A DNA stretch of 64,000 bases from Alphaproteobacteria bacterium (GTDB lineage Bacteria > Pseudomonadota > Alphaproteobacteria > Micavibrionales > Micavibrionaceae): contig NZDE01000013.1 in NCBI GenBank assembly GCA_002690045.1, forward strand, positions 365,746 to 429,745, given 5' to 3'. Under the pieces are notes generated by a model that saw only the letters and a list, made by a program, of their open reading frames with translations, had not been told where the DNA came from and made no database searches. How positions within the stretch are numbered: the stretch's first letter is position 1; every line of letters begins with the position of its first letter. Made by a program: the position numbers and the translations under genes. Shown here one piece after another: positions 31,294 through 41,475 of the stretch.

Positions 31294-32316
31294 GTGGGTG
31301 CAAAAACATCAAAAAAGCAAAGCACTAAATTGAAAACGGTATCTAATAGTGAGCCGTCTGCGGAAGAATTGAAAAAACTCTATCGTGATATGTTGTTGAT
31401 GCGTCGCTTTGAAGAAAAAGCGGGGCAGCTTTATGGTATGGGGCTGATTGGTGGTTTCTGTCATTTATATATTGGGCAAGAAGCTGTCGTTGCGGGCGCG
31501 TATGCTGCGCAAGAGCCGCAAGATACAGTTATTACCGCATATCGTAACCACGGTCACATTCTGGTAAGTGGTATTGATCCTAAAGAAGTTATGGCAGAGC
31601 TTACAGGTCGTGCGGGCGGATGTTCACGCGGTAAGGGTGGCTCTATGCACATGTTCTCTATCGAGAATGGCTTTTATGGCGGTCACGGTATTGTTGGCGC
31701 ACAGATTTCTATCGGTACAGGCCTAGGCTTTGCGCATAAATATAAAGAAGATAACGGCGTTTGTCTCGCCTATATGGGGGATGGCGCGGCTGACCAAGGT
31801 CAGGTTCTTGAGAGCTATAACATGGCAGCGCTTTGGAAACTGCCAGTATTGTATATTGTTGAGAATAACCAATATAGTATGGGAACTAGCACGAAGCGTC
31901 ATGCGGCGGGTGAGTTCTATAAACGCGGCGAGCCATATGGTATTCCTGGTGAGCAAGTTGATGGCATGGATGTTTTTGCAGTTAAAGATGCGGTATCAAA
32001 GGCACTTGCGCATATTCGTTCAGGAAAAGGGCCATATATCCTTGAAATGATGACGTATCGTTATCGTGGCCACTCAATGTCTGACCCTGCAAAGTACCGT
32101 ACGAAAGACGAAGTATCAGAGTTTAAAGATAAGCGTGATCCTATTACGCAGGTTAAATCTATGTTGCTTGACGGTTTGGCAAGCGAAGATGAAATCAAAG
32201 CTATTGATAAAGAGATCAAAGCCATTGTGAATGAAGCGGCTGAATTCTCCAAAACATCTCCAGAGCCAGAGGCTGAAGAGCTTTGGACAGATATTTTGGT
32301 AGCGGTAGACGAATAA
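31294..32316 (+). CDS. pdhA: Pyruvate dehydrogenase E1 component, alpha subunit
   Basis: About 340 aa from the GTG at 31294, preceded by GGAG at 7-bp spacing; a longer frame from 31213 lacks a ribosome-binding site and has an atypical N-terminus. Thiamine diphosphate binding is shown by GDGAADQGQ followed by the NNQYSMGT end of the motif. GFCHLYIGQEA and YRGHSMSDPAKYRT (active-site loop) are intact. With PdhB it decarboxylates pyruvate and passes acetyl groups to lipoyl domains. It begins the pdhA-pdhB-pdhC run. Confidence 0.95.
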   Translation: MGAKTSKKQSTKLKTVSNSEPSAEELKKLYRDMLLMRRFEEKAGQLYGMGLIGGFCHLYIGQEAVVAGAYAAQEPQDTVITAYRNHGHILVSGIDPKEVMAELTGRAGGCSRGKGGSMHMFSIENGFYGGHGIVGAQISIGTGLGFAHKYKEDNGVCLAYMGDGAADQGQVLESYNMAALWKLPVLYIVENNQYSMGTSTKRHAAGEFYKRGEPYGIPGEQVDGMDVFAVKDAVSKALAHIRSGKGPYILEMMTYRYRGHSMSDPAKYRTKDEVSEFKDKRDPITQVKSMLLDGLASEDEIKAIDKEIKAIVNEAAEFSKTSPEPEAEELWTDILVAVDE

Positions 32317-32343
32317 GAATTTCTAGAAAATTGGTGGATTAAT

Positions 32344-33783
32344 ATGACTATTGAAGTTTTAATGCCGGCATTATCGCCGACTATGACAGAAGGTACGCTT
32401 GCACGCTGGCTTAAAAAAGAAGGCGACACGGTCGAGGCCGGTGACGTTATCGCAGAAATTGAAACAGACAAAGCAACGATGGAAGTTGAAGCTGTTGATG
32501 AAGGTGTGATTGGTAAGCTTGCGGTCGCTGAGGGTACAGAAAACGTACAGGTTAATGATGTGATCGCTGTCTTGTTAGAAGATGGCGAAAACGCATCTGA
32601 TATCGGCGAAGTTAGCGCATCATCTTCAAGCGAAGCGCCAGCACGGGTAAGTGAAGAGGGCGAAAGCCCTGCTGTTGCTAGCACAGTTAACGCAGGTGGA
32701 TATGTTGAAGGCGCGGTTGTTGAAAATCGCGACGTTCTTTATGCGCAGGGCGCAGTCTTCCCGCCGCCAATATTTGACGAGGCACCGTTTTTGGAAGACA
32801 CTGAGGTCGTGACTGTGCGTGAAGCACTGTGTAATGCAATGTCTGAAGAAATGCGCGTGGATGAAGATGTCTTCCTTCTTGGGGAAGAGGTCGCAGAATA
32901 TAACGGCGCGTATAAAGTGTCTAAAGGTATGCTTGATGAGTTCGGCCCCAAACGCGTTGTTGACTCGCCAATTACTGAACATGCTTTCACGGGTTTAGGT
33001 GTTGGCGCAGCGATGTATGGTTTGAAGCCGATTATTGAATTTATGAGTATGGACTTTGCAATGCAAGCGATGGACCAGATCATTAACTCGGCGGCGAAGA
33101 CGTTGTATATGGCGGGTGGTAAGCTTGGCTGTCCTATTGTTTTCCGTGGTCAGAACGGTGCGCCGGGTAAAGTTGGTGCGCAGCATTCAGGCTGTTACGC
33201 ATCATGGTACGCCCATGTGCCTGGTTTGAAAGTCGTTGCGCCATGGTCAGCTGCGGATGCAAAAGGCTTGATGAAGGCAGCAATTCGTGACCCGAACCCA
33301 GTTGTTGTTCTTGAACATGAGCTTCTTTATGGTCAAAGCTTTGAATGTCCAGTGAGTGAAGATTATTCTATCCCACTTGGTCGTGCGAAGATCGAACGTG
33401 AAGGCAGTGATGTTACGCTCGTATCGTTCTCTATTATGGTTGGTAAATGCTTGGAAGCGGCTGAGAAGCTTGCGGAACAAGGCATAAGCGCGGAAGTTAT
33501 TAACCTGCGTACAATTCGTCCAATTGACCGTCACACAATTTTGGAATCAGTTAAAAAGACAAACCGCATTGTGTCTGTTGAAGAAGGTTGGCCGTTTGCA
33601 GGTATTGGCTCTGAAATTGCCGCGATGGTGAATGAGCACGCCTTTGATTATTTGGATGCGCCTGTATTGCGTGTATGTTCAGCTGACGTACCACAGCCTT
33701 ATGCGGGCAGCTTAGAGGCGCTTGCCGTACCACAAGTCGATGAGATTGTGCACAAGGTTAAGCAAGTTTGCTATAAAGACTAA
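32344..33783 (+). CDS. pdhB: Pyruvate dehydrogenase E1 component, beta subunit, with N-terminal lipoyl domain
   Basis: A 479-aa E1 beta subunit. Residues 1-80 form a biotinyl/lipoyl domain with the lipoylated Lys43 in [10 protein letters not shown] flexible Ala/Ser/Glu linker runs to about residue 140. The transketolase pyrimidine-binding domain then starts at [14 protein letters not shown] and includes [34 protein letters not shown], and the C-terminal domain with [12 protein letters not shown] lipoyl domain fused to E1 beta is characteristic of alphaproteobacteria and means the complex carries swinging arms on both E1 and E2. Confidence 0.95.
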   Translation: MTIEVLMPALSPTMTEGTLARWLKKEGDTVEAGDVIAEIETDKATMEVEAVDEGVIGKLAVAEGTENVQVNDVIAVLLEDGENASDIGEVSASSSSEAPARVSEEGESPAVASTVNAGGYVEGAVVENRDVLYAQGAVFPPPIFDEAPFLEDTEVVTVREALCNAMSEEMRVDEDVFLLGEEVAEYNGAYKVSKGMLDEFGPKRVVDSPITEHAFTGLGVGAAMYGLKPIIEFMSMDFAMQAMDQIINSAAKTLYMAGGKLGCPIVFRGQNGAPGKVGAQHSGCYASWYAHVPGLKVVAPWSAADAKGLMKAAIRDPNPVVVLEHELLYGQSFECPVSEDYSIPLGRAKIEREGSDVTLVSFSIMVGKCLEAAEKLAEQGISAEVINLRTIRPIDRHTILESVKKTNRIVSVEEGWPFAGIGSEIAAMVNEHAFDYLDAPVLRVCSADVPQPYAGSLEALAVPQVDEIVHKVKQVCYKD

Positions 33784-33815
33784 AATATAGATTTTAGATT
33801 AGAGGGAATATTTAA

Positions 33816-35120
33816 ATGCCTATAGAAGTTCTAATGCCAGCTTTATCGCCAACAATGACCGAGGGGACGCTTGCCCGTTGGTTAAAAAACGAAGGTGATA
33901 TGGTTGAGGCCGGTGATGTTATTGCCGAAATTGAAACCGACAAAGCAACGATGGAAGTTGAAGCGGTTGATGAGGGTAAGCTAGCTAAAATCTTGATTAG
34001 CGAAGGGACGGAAAATGTCCCTGTGAATGAGATGATCGCTGTTCTTTTGGAAGATGGTGAGGATGATAGTGCCGCTGAAGGCTTTTCTGCTAGTGGTGCC
34101 TCCTCGTCAGAGGCTGCGCCGAGCGCCGAAGCAGCGCCAGAAAAAACTGAATCAAAAGCTACGGCGAAAAGTGAAGCGCCCGCTGCAGGTTCATCTAAAG
34201 ATGGTGGGCGTATATTCTCATCTCCATTGGCACGCCGTTTGGCGAAAGATGCAGGGATAGACCTTTCTGCCGTTAAGGGGACCGGCCCGCGCGGCCGCGT
34301 TGTTAAAGCGGATGTATTGAAGGCACAAAAAGACGGCGTAGGCGCATCTGCGTCTTCATCTGCCGCGCATACAACATTGCCGACAGCTATTGGTCATGCA
34401 TATGACGCTGATACTAAGGTCAATATGTTCAATATGCCGTATAAAGAATTGCCAGTGAACAATATCCAAAAAGTCACGGCAAAACGTTTGCTTGAATCCA
34501 AAACAACTGTACCGCATTTCTATCTAACGATGGATATTGAGCTTGATAGCTTGCTTGCGGCGCGTAAGGATTTGAACGACAAAGCCAATGGCGCATATAA
34601 ATTGTCTGTAAACGACTTTATCGTTAAGGCTGTTGCGATGGCACTTAAGGCGTATCCTGCGTGTAACGTGTCATGGCAGGATAATGCGATGCATCAGTAT
34701 TTGCATTCTGATATCTCCGTCGCGGTCGCAACGCCAAATGGGTTGATTACACCAATTGTTCGTGCAGCAGAAAGTAAAGGTCTCGCGGAGATTTCTAATG
34801 AAGTTAAAGAGCTTGCAGGCCGCGCCCGTGAAGGGAAGTTGAAGCCAGAGGAGTTCCAAGGCGGCTCATTCTCTATCTCTAACCTTGGTATGTTCGGCGT
34901 GACAGAGTTTTCTGCGATTGTGAACCCACCGCAAGCATGTATCTTGGCCGTTGGCGCAGGCGTACAGCAGCCTGTCATTCGTGGCGGTAATGTTGAGGTT
35001 GCCACTGTAATGAAGGTAACGCTGTCAACAGATCACCGCGCGGTAGATGGCGCCGTTGGCGCTGAATTCTTACAGATATTGAAGAATTACATCGAAAATC
35101 CAGTATCTATGTTGGTGTGA
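33816..35120 (+). CDS. pdhC: Dihydrolipoyllysine-residue acetyltransferase, E2 component of pyruvate dehydrogenase
   Basis: A 434-aa E2 core protein. One lipoyl domain (Lys43 in ETDKATMEV) is nearly the same in protein sequence as that of PdhB. An Ala/Pro/Glu-rich linker leads to the peripheral subunit-binding domain ([16 protein letters not shown] and [13 protein letters not shown], about residues 135-175). The acyltransferase domain ends with [16 protein letters not shown], carrying the catalytic His and Asp. It transfers acetyl groups to CoA. Spacing of 32 bp from pdhB and a terminator downstream mark the end of the operon. Confidence 0.95.
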   Translation: MPIEVLMPALSPTMTEGTLARWLKNEGDMVEAGDVIAEIETDKATMEVEAVDEGKLAKILISEGTENVPVNEMIAVLLEDGEDDSAAEGFSASGASSSEAAPSAEAAPEKTESKATAKSEAPAAGSSKDGGRIFSSPLARRLAKDAGIDLSAVKGTGPRGRVVKADVLKAQKDGVGASASSSAAHTTLPTAIGHAYDADTKVNMFNMPYKELPVNNIQKVTAKRLLESKTTVPHFYLTMDIELDSLLAARKDLNDKANGAYKLSVNDFIVKAVAMALKAYPACNVSWQDNAMHQYLHSDISVAVATPNGLITPIVRAAESKGLAEISNEVKELAGRAREGKLKPEEFQGGSFSISNLGMFGVTEFSAIVNPPQACILAVGAGVQQPVIRGGNVEVATVMKVTLSTDHRAVDGAVGAEFLQILKNYIENPVSMLV

Positions 35121-35137
35121 TTTTATTCGGATTAATG

Positions 35138-35166
35138 AAAAGCCCGCTTAGCTGCGGGCTTTTTTA
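35138..35166 (+). terminator. Rho-independent terminator of the pdh operon
   Basis: AGCCCGC (35141-35147) pairs with GCGGGCT (35154-35160), followed by TTTTT. It lies 20 bp after the pdhC stop. Confidence 0.88.
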
Positions 35167-35373
35167 ATGTTTTTATTCAATGTCACGTTTGTGACGATGC
35201 TTATGTGCGGCATTTGTATTTTAATTTTTAGATGAAACATATTTATCCTCCTGTTTCTATTGTAAGGAGATGCATTTATTTAATATATCCCTCTATGGAG
35301 GGGTTGCCTTTATTAATTTCCGTGTTCTTCACAGGTTGAAGTATCTAGGCCGAAAAAACGTTTCTTTTCTCGG
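35167..35373. other. AT-rich intergenic stretch
   Basis: Between the pdh terminator and the next promoter, together with the flanking sites a gene-free gap of about 309 bp. I see no reading frame with a ribosome-binding site, no tRNA and no repeat. A TCCTCCTGTTTC-like purine/pyrimidine stretch is present, but nothing supports a function. Confidence 0.4.
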
Positions 35374-35402
35374 TTGACATATTGTCGCCACTTGTTTATC
35401 CC
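35374..35402 (+). promoter_or_regulatory. Candidate promoter of the 248-aa orphan gene
   Basis: A perfect -35 hexamer TTGACA (35374-35379), a 17-bp spacer and a poor -10 TATCCC (35397-35402). A predicted start near 35409 would give a short leader that still includes the AAGGGAGAA ribosome-binding site at 35418-35426. Confidence 0.4.
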
Positions 35403-35429
35403 AACATATATTGGGTAAGGGAGAAATTA

Positions 35430-36176
35430 ATGCCAAAAATACCAAAGATATCGGACCAAGATCGTATAGAAGCTCGTAAGGTTGTGCTTGGGAAAAGCCA
35501 CTTGTTTAAGTTTTTTCCTGATGTTGAGACAATGATGCCGCCTCAGAAAAAACGTGATAATGGGTATAGTCGTTCATCTAATGCACATAGTCAGAAATAT
35601 CGCTCTGTTGAAGCTGCTGTTATTGAGTTACTTTCACAGTTTGACCCGCAGGCAGATGCTTTTTCTGTCGATGCAAAAGAGTTGTTTACAGACACGATGG
35701 CCAGTTTAGTTGATGATATATGTGATCTTTCTGATGACCCGCTAGTGGCTGTTCTCGACTATTTAAACACAGATGTTATTTTAAACTATGAAGCTGAACA
35801 TCGTAAAGATGATCCCGTTGACGCCGAAATACTTAAAGCTTGGTTTGAAAATTCAATCAAGATTGCAGCGGATGTTGTGCGTGGCCAAAAGAAATATGCT
35901 GACCATGAAAGCTATGAACCGATGATACGCTATCGCTCAACATATAAAGCGGCGTTTAATTTTATGGCAACATATAAGGCGCAAATACGTGAATGTGCGC
36001 AGCAAGCTGAAGAAAAGCATAAGATAAGAGATAAGTTTGCTTTTGAGCCTTGCGGGGCGCTTGAAAGTAATGGGTTTTGGGACAGTGTGCGTATAACCAT
36101 AGAAGTAGAAAAGCCATTATTGCAGAAAATTAAAAACACAATTAAAGCTGAAAACAATAATCAGCTTAAACCTTGA
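35430..36176 (+). CDS. Hypothetical protein, 248 aa
   Basis: Not recognised. The start at 35430 is chosen because AAGGGAGAA lies just upstream; an in-frame TTG at 35382 has no such site and overlaps the promoter. The protein is charged, predicted helical, with no signal peptide or membrane segment. The C-terminal 16 bp overlap the convergent transporter gene. No motif that would suggest an activity. Confidence 0.65.
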   Translation: MPKIPKISDQDRIEARKVVLGKSHLFKFFPDVETMMPPQKKRDNGYSRSSNAHSQKYRSVEAAVIELLSQFDPQADAFSVDAKELFTDTMASLVDDICDLSDDPLVAVLDYLNTDVILNYEAEHRKDDPVDAEILKAWFENSIKIAADVVRGQKKYADHESYEPMIRYRSTYKAAFNFMATYKAQIRECAQQAEEKHKIRDKFAFEPCGALESNGFWDSVRITIEVEKPLLQKIKNTIKAENNNQLKP

Positions 36177-37075
36177 ATTTCCTTCTGTATTTTCTTCTTT
36201 TTATTAATGTATTCACGATACAGAATGTATCCTTGCGCAGTTATGATTAGCGATGTGCCGCCTATAACGGCGTGTATATCAAGTGTATAATGCCAATAGA
36301 AGTAATCCGCCAGTAAGCTCCAGATAAGTGCGGAATAGGCAAAGGGCGTAACGACGGATGCTGGTGCGTATTTATAGGCGTTTGCTAAACATAGCTGTGC
36401 TGACCCGCCTGATAATGCGACGGCTAAAAATACCCAAAGCTCGTTTAAAGGAATAGGCGCGGCAATCCACGGCATAGCAAGACCGGGAATAAGTGTTCCG
36501 CCAATCATAAAGTAAAAAGTGACGGTGAGCGGTGACTGGCTTTTTAAGTTGCGCAATGTCACAAACATAGAGGCATGTAATAGCGCGGCGATAAGGCCTA
36601 GCATCATGCCGAGCATATTCACGGCGCCGCTAGGCTGTGCGATGATGTATACGCCGATCATGCCAAATAATACCGCAGCCCAACGATGCCAGCCGACATG
36701 TTCTTTCAAAAAGAAATGTGCAAATACGGGGGTGAGTAATGTTGATGTGAAAAATAGCACCGTCGCATAGGACATTGGCAGAAGTGATAATGTGGCATAT
36801 GTAACCACGAGGCTTATTCCCCCGACTATTGCCCGAAATGCCACCCATTTAGGCTGCGTTGTTTTAACGTAGTGGCGGTTTTTAGGAATGAGTATGATAA
36901 ATGCCAATAAGGGGATGAACACGATGAGGTTACGATAAAACGCGACTTCTGCGACATGGTGTGTGGCAGATAAGTATTTGGCACTTAACCCCATGATAAA
37001 GAATAAGAAATGTGCGACTATGCAGAATGCAATGCCTATAAATATTTTATCATTATGGGGTTTAGATATACTCAT
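36161..37075 (-). CDS. DMT-family (EamA) transporter
   Basis: A 304-aa inner-membrane protein with about ten hydrophobic helices in two EamA repeats. The first repeat has a YRNLIVFIPLLAF segment after the second helix and AVLFFTSTLLTPVFAHFFLKE, typical of the drug/metabolite transporter superfamily; the second ends with GGTSLIITAQGYILYRE. Such proteins export or import small metabolites; the substrate cannot be predicted. The C-terminal tail is Lys-rich and cytoplasmic. It stands alone on the minus strand. Confidence 0.83.
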   Translation of the reverse strand: MSISKPHNDKIFIGIAFCIVAHFLFFIMGLSAKYLSATHHVAEVAFYRNLIVFIPLLAFIILIPKNRHYVKTTQPKWVAFRAIVGGISLVVTYATLSLLPMSYATVLFFTSTLLTPVFAHFFLKEHVGWHRWAAVLFGMIGVYIIAQPSGAVNMLGMMLGLIAALLHASMFVTLRNLKSQSPLTVTFYFMIGGTLIPGLAMPWIAAPIPLNELWVFLAVALSGGSAQLCLANAYKYAPASVVTPFAYSALIWSLLADYFYWHYTLDIHAVIGGTSLIITAQGYILYREYINKKKKIQKEIQGLS

Positions 37076-37219
37076 ATGTGAAATTTATGCTTTTATTTGC
37101 TGCTTCGCAACAAAAATATAATTTGTGGAATAAACGATATAAGTTTTTACTTTTCTACGTCCAGCTTGCTAAGGTTACTAAGTTAAATCAATTTAAATTT
37201 TGTGAACGGGGATAGCTTC

Positions 37220-37900
37220 ATGCGCGTCGAATTGGCAGGTGGTTTGGGGATCGGTAAATCTACACTATGTCGTGCGTTAGAACGCATGGGCTTTAATTGC
37301 ATCTACGAAAACCTTGATAATAACTTGTTTTTGCAGGACGCTTTTGTTGATCCTGCGAAGTTTCGTTTTCCTTCACAAATGTGGTTTGCGCTGACCAAGT
37401 TTCATGAGCTTAATAAGTTTTACAGCCAAGACCGTATAAATATACTCGATCAAGCCATCTTGAATGTGCTTGCTTATACAAATTTATTTTTTGGTGATGA
37501 AGACCCAGAAGGTTTACGCCTTGTGCAAGACACCTTTGCGCATTTGGAACATACAATGGGTAAGCCTGATTTAATCATTCACCTTGAATGTTCGCCAGAA
37601 GTGCAGATGCAGCGCATTGCAGGCCGCGGCCGCAGTCATGAAAAGAAAATAGAGATGGATTATCTTGTTGCTTTGTATGATGAAATCACGCGCCTTGTTG
37701 ATGTCGCACGTGATGCAGGGCAGGAAGTTTTGGTTATTGATACCGAAAAAGTCGATATTGACCAGCATAAAATCTTTGCTGCTGACCTTGCGCGCCAGAT
37801 AGCTGATCAATTCGATATAAACATCCAGAATTACATGGATCAGTTTGTTTCAGAACAAAAGCGTCAAGACAGTCAATTGCCGCTTGATAGCGCTGCGTAA
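37220..37900 (+). CDS. Deoxynucleoside kinase family protein
   Basis: About 226 aa from the ATG at 37220, preceded by GGGG at 8-bp spacing; the GTG at 37202 is less likely. A P-loop (GGLGIGKSTL) lies at the N-terminus. NILDQAILN resembles the D-R-type motif of the family, and the lid region is seen in RIAGRGRSHEKKIEMDYL following IIHLECSPEVQM. This fits the dNK/dGK family that phosphorylates deoxynucleosides for salvage. The base preference is unknown. It has no operon partner; the next gene is convergent. Confidence 0.72.
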   Translation: MRVELAGGLGIGKSTLCRALERMGFNCIYENLDNNLFLQDAFVDPAKFRFPSQMWFALTKFHELNKFYSQDRINILDQAILNVLAYTNLFFGDEDPEGLRLVQDTFAHLEHTMGKPDLIIHLECSPEVQMQRIAGRGRSHEKKIEMDYLVALYDEITRLVDVARDAGQEVLVIDTEKVDIDQHKIFAADLARQIADQFDINIQNYMDQFVSEQKRQDSQLPLDSAA

Positions 37901-37908
37901 CCATATTC

Positions 37909-38286
37909 CTATGGCTCTAGATTAAGCCATTTCTTCCAGAATGGACGCGCTTTAAGAGATTCTTTATAACGTAGTTCATCCAATACTTTTCGTGACTTTT
38001 CTGTAAGGTCGATATTGGATACATCATTAAAGGCTTTTGAAGTGTCGTATATCTTCGTAATATAAAAGCTTTGAAACGATGTATCGTTATCTTGATACAG
38101 CTTTGAAATTTCTTCGTTAAGCTTCCCATCTTTTGCGCATGATGTGTATTCTATTTCGACGCATCGGAAATCGTAGCTGCTTGTGCCATATTGTATAAGA
38201 TAACGCTTTTTGTCTTCTCTTGCTTTTTCAAACGCGCGCTGTAAATCAGCCGCGCTTAATGTAATTTCTCTGGCTATATAGCTCAT
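37909..38286 (-). CDS. Hypothetical protein, 125 aa
   Basis: A small, charged, soluble protein with no recognised domain. The N-terminus (REITLSAADLQRAFEKAREDKKRY, residues 6-29) looks like a helix followed by alternating strands. It lies tail-to-tail with the nucleoside kinase and divergent from lpd. A real gene is likely from codon use, but function is unknown. Confidence 0.55.
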   Translation of the reverse strand: MSYIAREITLSAADLQRAFEKAREDKKRYLIQYGTSSYDFRCVEIEYTSCAKDGKLNEEISKLYQDNDTSFQSFYITKIYDTSKAFNDVSNIDLTEKSRKVLDELRYKESLKARPFWKKWLNLEP

Positions 38287-38451
38287 GGTATTTGCCTGTC
38301 GGATATTTTCTTGTATCTAGCACATCTAGCATATGACCACTTTTATGTCAAAATGGTTTTTGGCAAAAAAATGGTAAGAAAGATTGATTGCAAATAAAAA
38401 TTAGGCCATAAATAGCACTGATTTTATTTCCATTAAGAGGGATTGTATATT

Positions 38452-39858
38452 ATGGCGGATAAATCTTTTGATGTAGTGGTGATTGGTGCAGGGCCGGGCG
38501 GTTATGTTGCGGCAATTCGTGCGGCGCAGCTTGGCATGAAAACAGCGGTGATCGAAGCAAATCACCTTGGCGGTATTTGTTTGAATTGGGGCTGTATCCC
38601 GACTAAAGCATTGCTACGTAGCGCCGAAATTTATCACAATATGAAACATGCGGAAGATTACGGCCTGAAAATCGAAGGTAAAGTGACTTTCGATTTGAAG
38701 AAAATTGTTGAACGCTCTCGTGGTGTGTCGAAACAGCTTTCAGGCGGTATTGGCCATTTGTTGAAGAAGAACAAAGTCACTGTGTTTGATGCTTACGGCA
38801 AGCTTGCTGGTAAAGGTAAAATAGTTCTTGAAAAAGATGGTAAGAAGACAGATGAGCTAACAGCAAAGCACATTATCTTGGCTACTGGTGCACGTGCACG
38901 TGTTTTACAGGGTTTAGAGCCTGATGGCAAGTTTGTATGGTCTTATAAAGAAGCGATGATCCCTGAAGATATGCCGAAAAAGCTTTTGGTGGTTGGTTCT
39001 GGCGCGATTGGTATTGAGTTCGCAAGCTTCTACAATACGCTTGGTGTTGATGTCACAGTTGTTGAGTTAATGGACCGCGTTGTACCTGTTGAAGATGAAG
39101 AGATTTCAGCCTTGTTGGGTAAGGCGCTTAAAAAGCAAGGTATGAACATCATCACTGGCGCGAAAGTCACAAAACTTGATAAAAATAAAGATGACGTCAC
39201 TGCGCATATAGAAGATGCTAAAGGTAAAGTTACAAAGCACAATTTCGACCGCATTATCAGCGCGGTTGGTATTGTTGGTAATGTTGAAAACATTGGTCTA
39301 GAAAACACAAAAGTTCAACTCGACCGTGGTCACATTAAAGTTGATGGTTATTTGCGTACAGATGAGCCCGGTGTCTATGCGATTGGTGACGTTGTATCAC
39401 CGCCATGGCTCGCGCATAAAGCATCACATGAAGGCGTGATCTGCGTTGAGAAAATCGCGGGGCTTAACAATGTGCATCCAATGGCGAATGATAATATTCC
39501 GGCCTGTACCTATTGCCATCCACAAGTTGCATCACTCGGCCTAACGGAAAAGCAGTGTAAAGAGAAAGGCTTGAAAGTTAAAATTGGCCGTTTCCCATTT
39601 GTTGGGAATGGTAAAGCGATTGCGCTTGGTGAGCCTGAAGGTTTAATCAAAACAATTTTTGATGAAAAAACAGGTGAATTGCTCGGCGCACATATGGTTG
39701 GAGCGGAAGTGACAGAGCTTATTCAGGGCTATACAATTGCCAAAACAATGGAAACTACGGAAGAAGATTTAATGCATACAATCTTCCCGCATCCAACATT
39801 GTCGGAAATGATGCATGAATCTGTGCTTGATGCCTATGGGCGTGCGATCCACTTTTAA
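38452..39858 (+). CDS. lpd: Dihydrolipoyl dehydrogenase, E3
   Basis: About 468 aa from the ATG at 38452, which follows AGAGGGA; an in-frame TTG 9 bp earlier is unlikely. A flavoprotein that reoxidises dihydrolipoyl groups using NAD. FAD binding is shown by VIGAGPGGYVAAIRAAQLG, the redox disulfide by GGICLNWGCIPTK, NAD binding by VVGSGAIGIEFASFYNTLG, and the catalytic base by HPHPTLSEMMHE near the C-terminus. Being close to the pdh operon and lipA it likely serves pyruvate dehydrogenase, though E3 can be shared with other complexes. Confidence 0.95.
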   Translation: MADKSFDVVVIGAGPGGYVAAIRAAQLGMKTAVIEANHLGGICLNWGCIPTKALLRSAEIYHNMKHAEDYGLKIEGKVTFDLKKIVERSRGVSKQLSGGIGHLLKKNKVTVFDAYGKLAGKGKIVLEKDGKKTDELTAKHIILATGARARVLQGLEPDGKFVWSYKEAMIPEDMPKKLLVVGSGAIGIEFASFYNTLGVDVTVVELMDRVVPVEDEEISALLGKALKKQGMNIITGAKVTKLDKNKDDVTAHIEDAKGKVTKHNFDRIISAVGIVGNVENIGLENTKVQLDRGHIKVDGYLRTDEPGVYAIGDVVSPPWLAHKASHEGVICVEKIAGLNNVHPMANDNIPACTYCHPQVASLGLTEKQCKEKGLKVKIGRFPFVGNGKAIALGEPEGLIKTIFDEKTGELLGAHMVGAEVTELIQGYTIAKTMETTEEDLMHTIFPHPTLSEMMHESVLDAYGRAIHF

Positions 39859-39879
39859 GGCATGTAACACCTCAAAGGT

Positions 39880-40347
39880 TTATGAAAGGCTGCGCGTGAG
39901 TGCAGCCTTTGCTGCATTCTCTTGATTTTTTTGTAAATATACAAGCTGTCTGCCATCAAGCTGTTCAATGGCACTTAGTAATTCATCATAGCTATTTATA
40001 TCCGCGTATTTTGTTGCTTGGTATTCTACATCTGCGCTGTCTTTAAGGCGGTAAGCTTTGCTTTCTTCATCTGGTGTGCCGCTGATACGGTCGAAGGCGT
40101 TAACAATATCTAGTGCCTCTGATGGCGTTAGATCTATGCCTTTGAATATTAGGCGTGTGTCAATATGTTGTTCATCAACGAATTCTTCTAATGTTACGCG
40201 GAACGTGTTTAGGCCGCGGTCAGCAATTAAAATATGGTTGTAAAACGGAGCGCCTTTATCAGGCTTAACGGATTCAACACAGTCTATTTCCTTTGGTGAA
40301 AAGAAATTAGCCAACATTTGAAATGTTTCTTTTAAAGATTCTAACAT
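39880..40347 (-). CDS. Hypothetical protein, 155 aa
   Basis: Not recognised. A mixed alpha/beta, acidic, soluble protein with no signal peptide. A hairpin (AAAGGCTGC at 39885-39893 pairing with GCAGCCTTT at 39902-39910) lies inside the last codons of this gene and may help end lpd transcription from the other strand. It is convergent to lpd and divergent from lipA. Confidence 0.55.
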   Translation of the reverse strand: MLESLKETFQMLANFFSPKEIDCVESVKPDKGAPFYNHILIADRGLNTFRVTLEEFVDEQHIDTRLIFKGIDLTPSEALDIVNAFDRISGTPDEESKAYRLKDSADVEYQATKYADINSYDELLSAIEQLDGRQLVYLQKNQENAAKAALTRSLS

Positions 40348-40488
40348 AACCGCCCCTTAAATATTTGTTTTGTGTCCTTCGGGGTGTATTTTTAGCAATA
40401 TTATTACGTAAAGTCAAGGCTAATTTTAACCTTGGTAATCTTGAAAAGAATATGCTAAACCCTAACTCGTGTATGTAGGAATATAAAG

Positions 40489-41445
40489 ATGACGTATAAT
40501 CCAGAATTATTAAAGCGCGAAAAGCGCCACCCAGAAAAACAAAAAAATCCGGATCGCCCAATGGGCAAGAAGCCGGACTGGCTACGTGTGAAAGCGCCGC
40601 AAGGTAAAGTCTTTCATGAAACACGCGAAGTTATGAAGGGCCTTAAGCTAACGACCGTGTGTGAAGAGGCCGGCTGCCCGAATATTGGTGAATGTTGGGA
40701 TAAAAAACACGCAACCATGATGATTATGGGGGAAGTCTGTACCCGTGCGTGTGCCTTTTGTAACATTGCCACAGGTAAGCCTGATGAACTTGATAAGATG
40801 GAACCGTTACGCGTCGGCGTTGCTGTTGAGAAAATGGGTTTGAACCATGTGGTGATAACATCCGTTGACCGTGATGATTTAACGGACGGTGGAGCAGAAC
40901 ATTGGGAGAAAACCATTGGTGCAATCCGCTTTAAGGCGCCAGATACAACAATTGAGATCCTCACGGGTGACTTTAAAGGTGATGTTGATGCAATTGACCA
41001 CGTAATTGCAGCTAAGCCAGATGTATTTAATCATAACCTTGAAACTGTACCTGCGTTGTACCCAACAATTCGCCCTGGGGCGCGTTATTTCCGTTCACTA
41101 CGTTTGTTGGAGCGTGTGAAGGATGTAGACCCAATGATCTTCACGAAGTCAGGCCTGATGGTTGGTTTGGGTGAGACAATTGAGCAAGTCGGACAGGTGA
41201 TGGATGATATGCGCGCGGCGAAGATTGATTTTATAACTATAGGTCAATATTTGCAGCCGACACCTAAGCATGCGCCTGTGGTTCATTTCTGGACACCTGA
41301 AGAGTTTGCTAAGTTAGAGCGTATGGCTAAGGCAAAAGGTTTCCTCATGGTCTCTGCAACGCCGCTTACACGTTCGTCCTATCATGCGGATGCAGATTTT
41401 GCTAAACTGAAGGCGGCGCGTGCAAAGAAAATTGCTGCGGAATAA
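40489..41445 (+). CDS. lipA: Lipoyl synthase
   Basis: A 318-aa radical SAM enzyme that inserts two sulfurs into the octanoyl groups on lipoyl domains. The auxiliary cluster motif is [13 protein letters not shown], the radical SAM motif is [13 protein letters not shown], and the C-terminal RSSYHAD segment provides the serine ligand of the auxiliary cluster. All are intact. It matures the PdhB and PdhC lipoyl domains encoded upstream. Followed by a small orphan and a Coq10-like gene. Confidence 0.96.
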   Translation: MTYNPELLKREKRHPEKQKNPDRPMGKKPDWLRVKAPQGKVFHETREVMKGLKLTTVCEEAGCPNIGECWDKKHATMMIMGEVCTRACAFCNIATGKPDELDKMEPLRVGVAVEKMGLNHVVITSVDRDDLTDGGAEHWEKTIGAIRFKAPDTTIEILTGDFKGDVDAIDHVIAAKPDVFNHNLETVPALYPTIRPGARYFRSLRLLERVKDVDPMIFTKSGLMVGLGETIEQVGQVMDDMRAAKIDFITIGQYLQPTPKHAPVVHFWTPEEFAKLERMAKAKGFLMVSATPLTRSSYHADADFAKLKAARAKKIAAE

Positions 41446-41475
41446 GAATAATAAGTAAAAAGAGTGGCTTAAACT

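Noticed and set aside
39885..39910. Hairpin as a dedicated lpd terminator
   Set aside because: The stem lies inside the coding end of the convergent gene and is followed by only three T, so it is noted under that gene rather than called.
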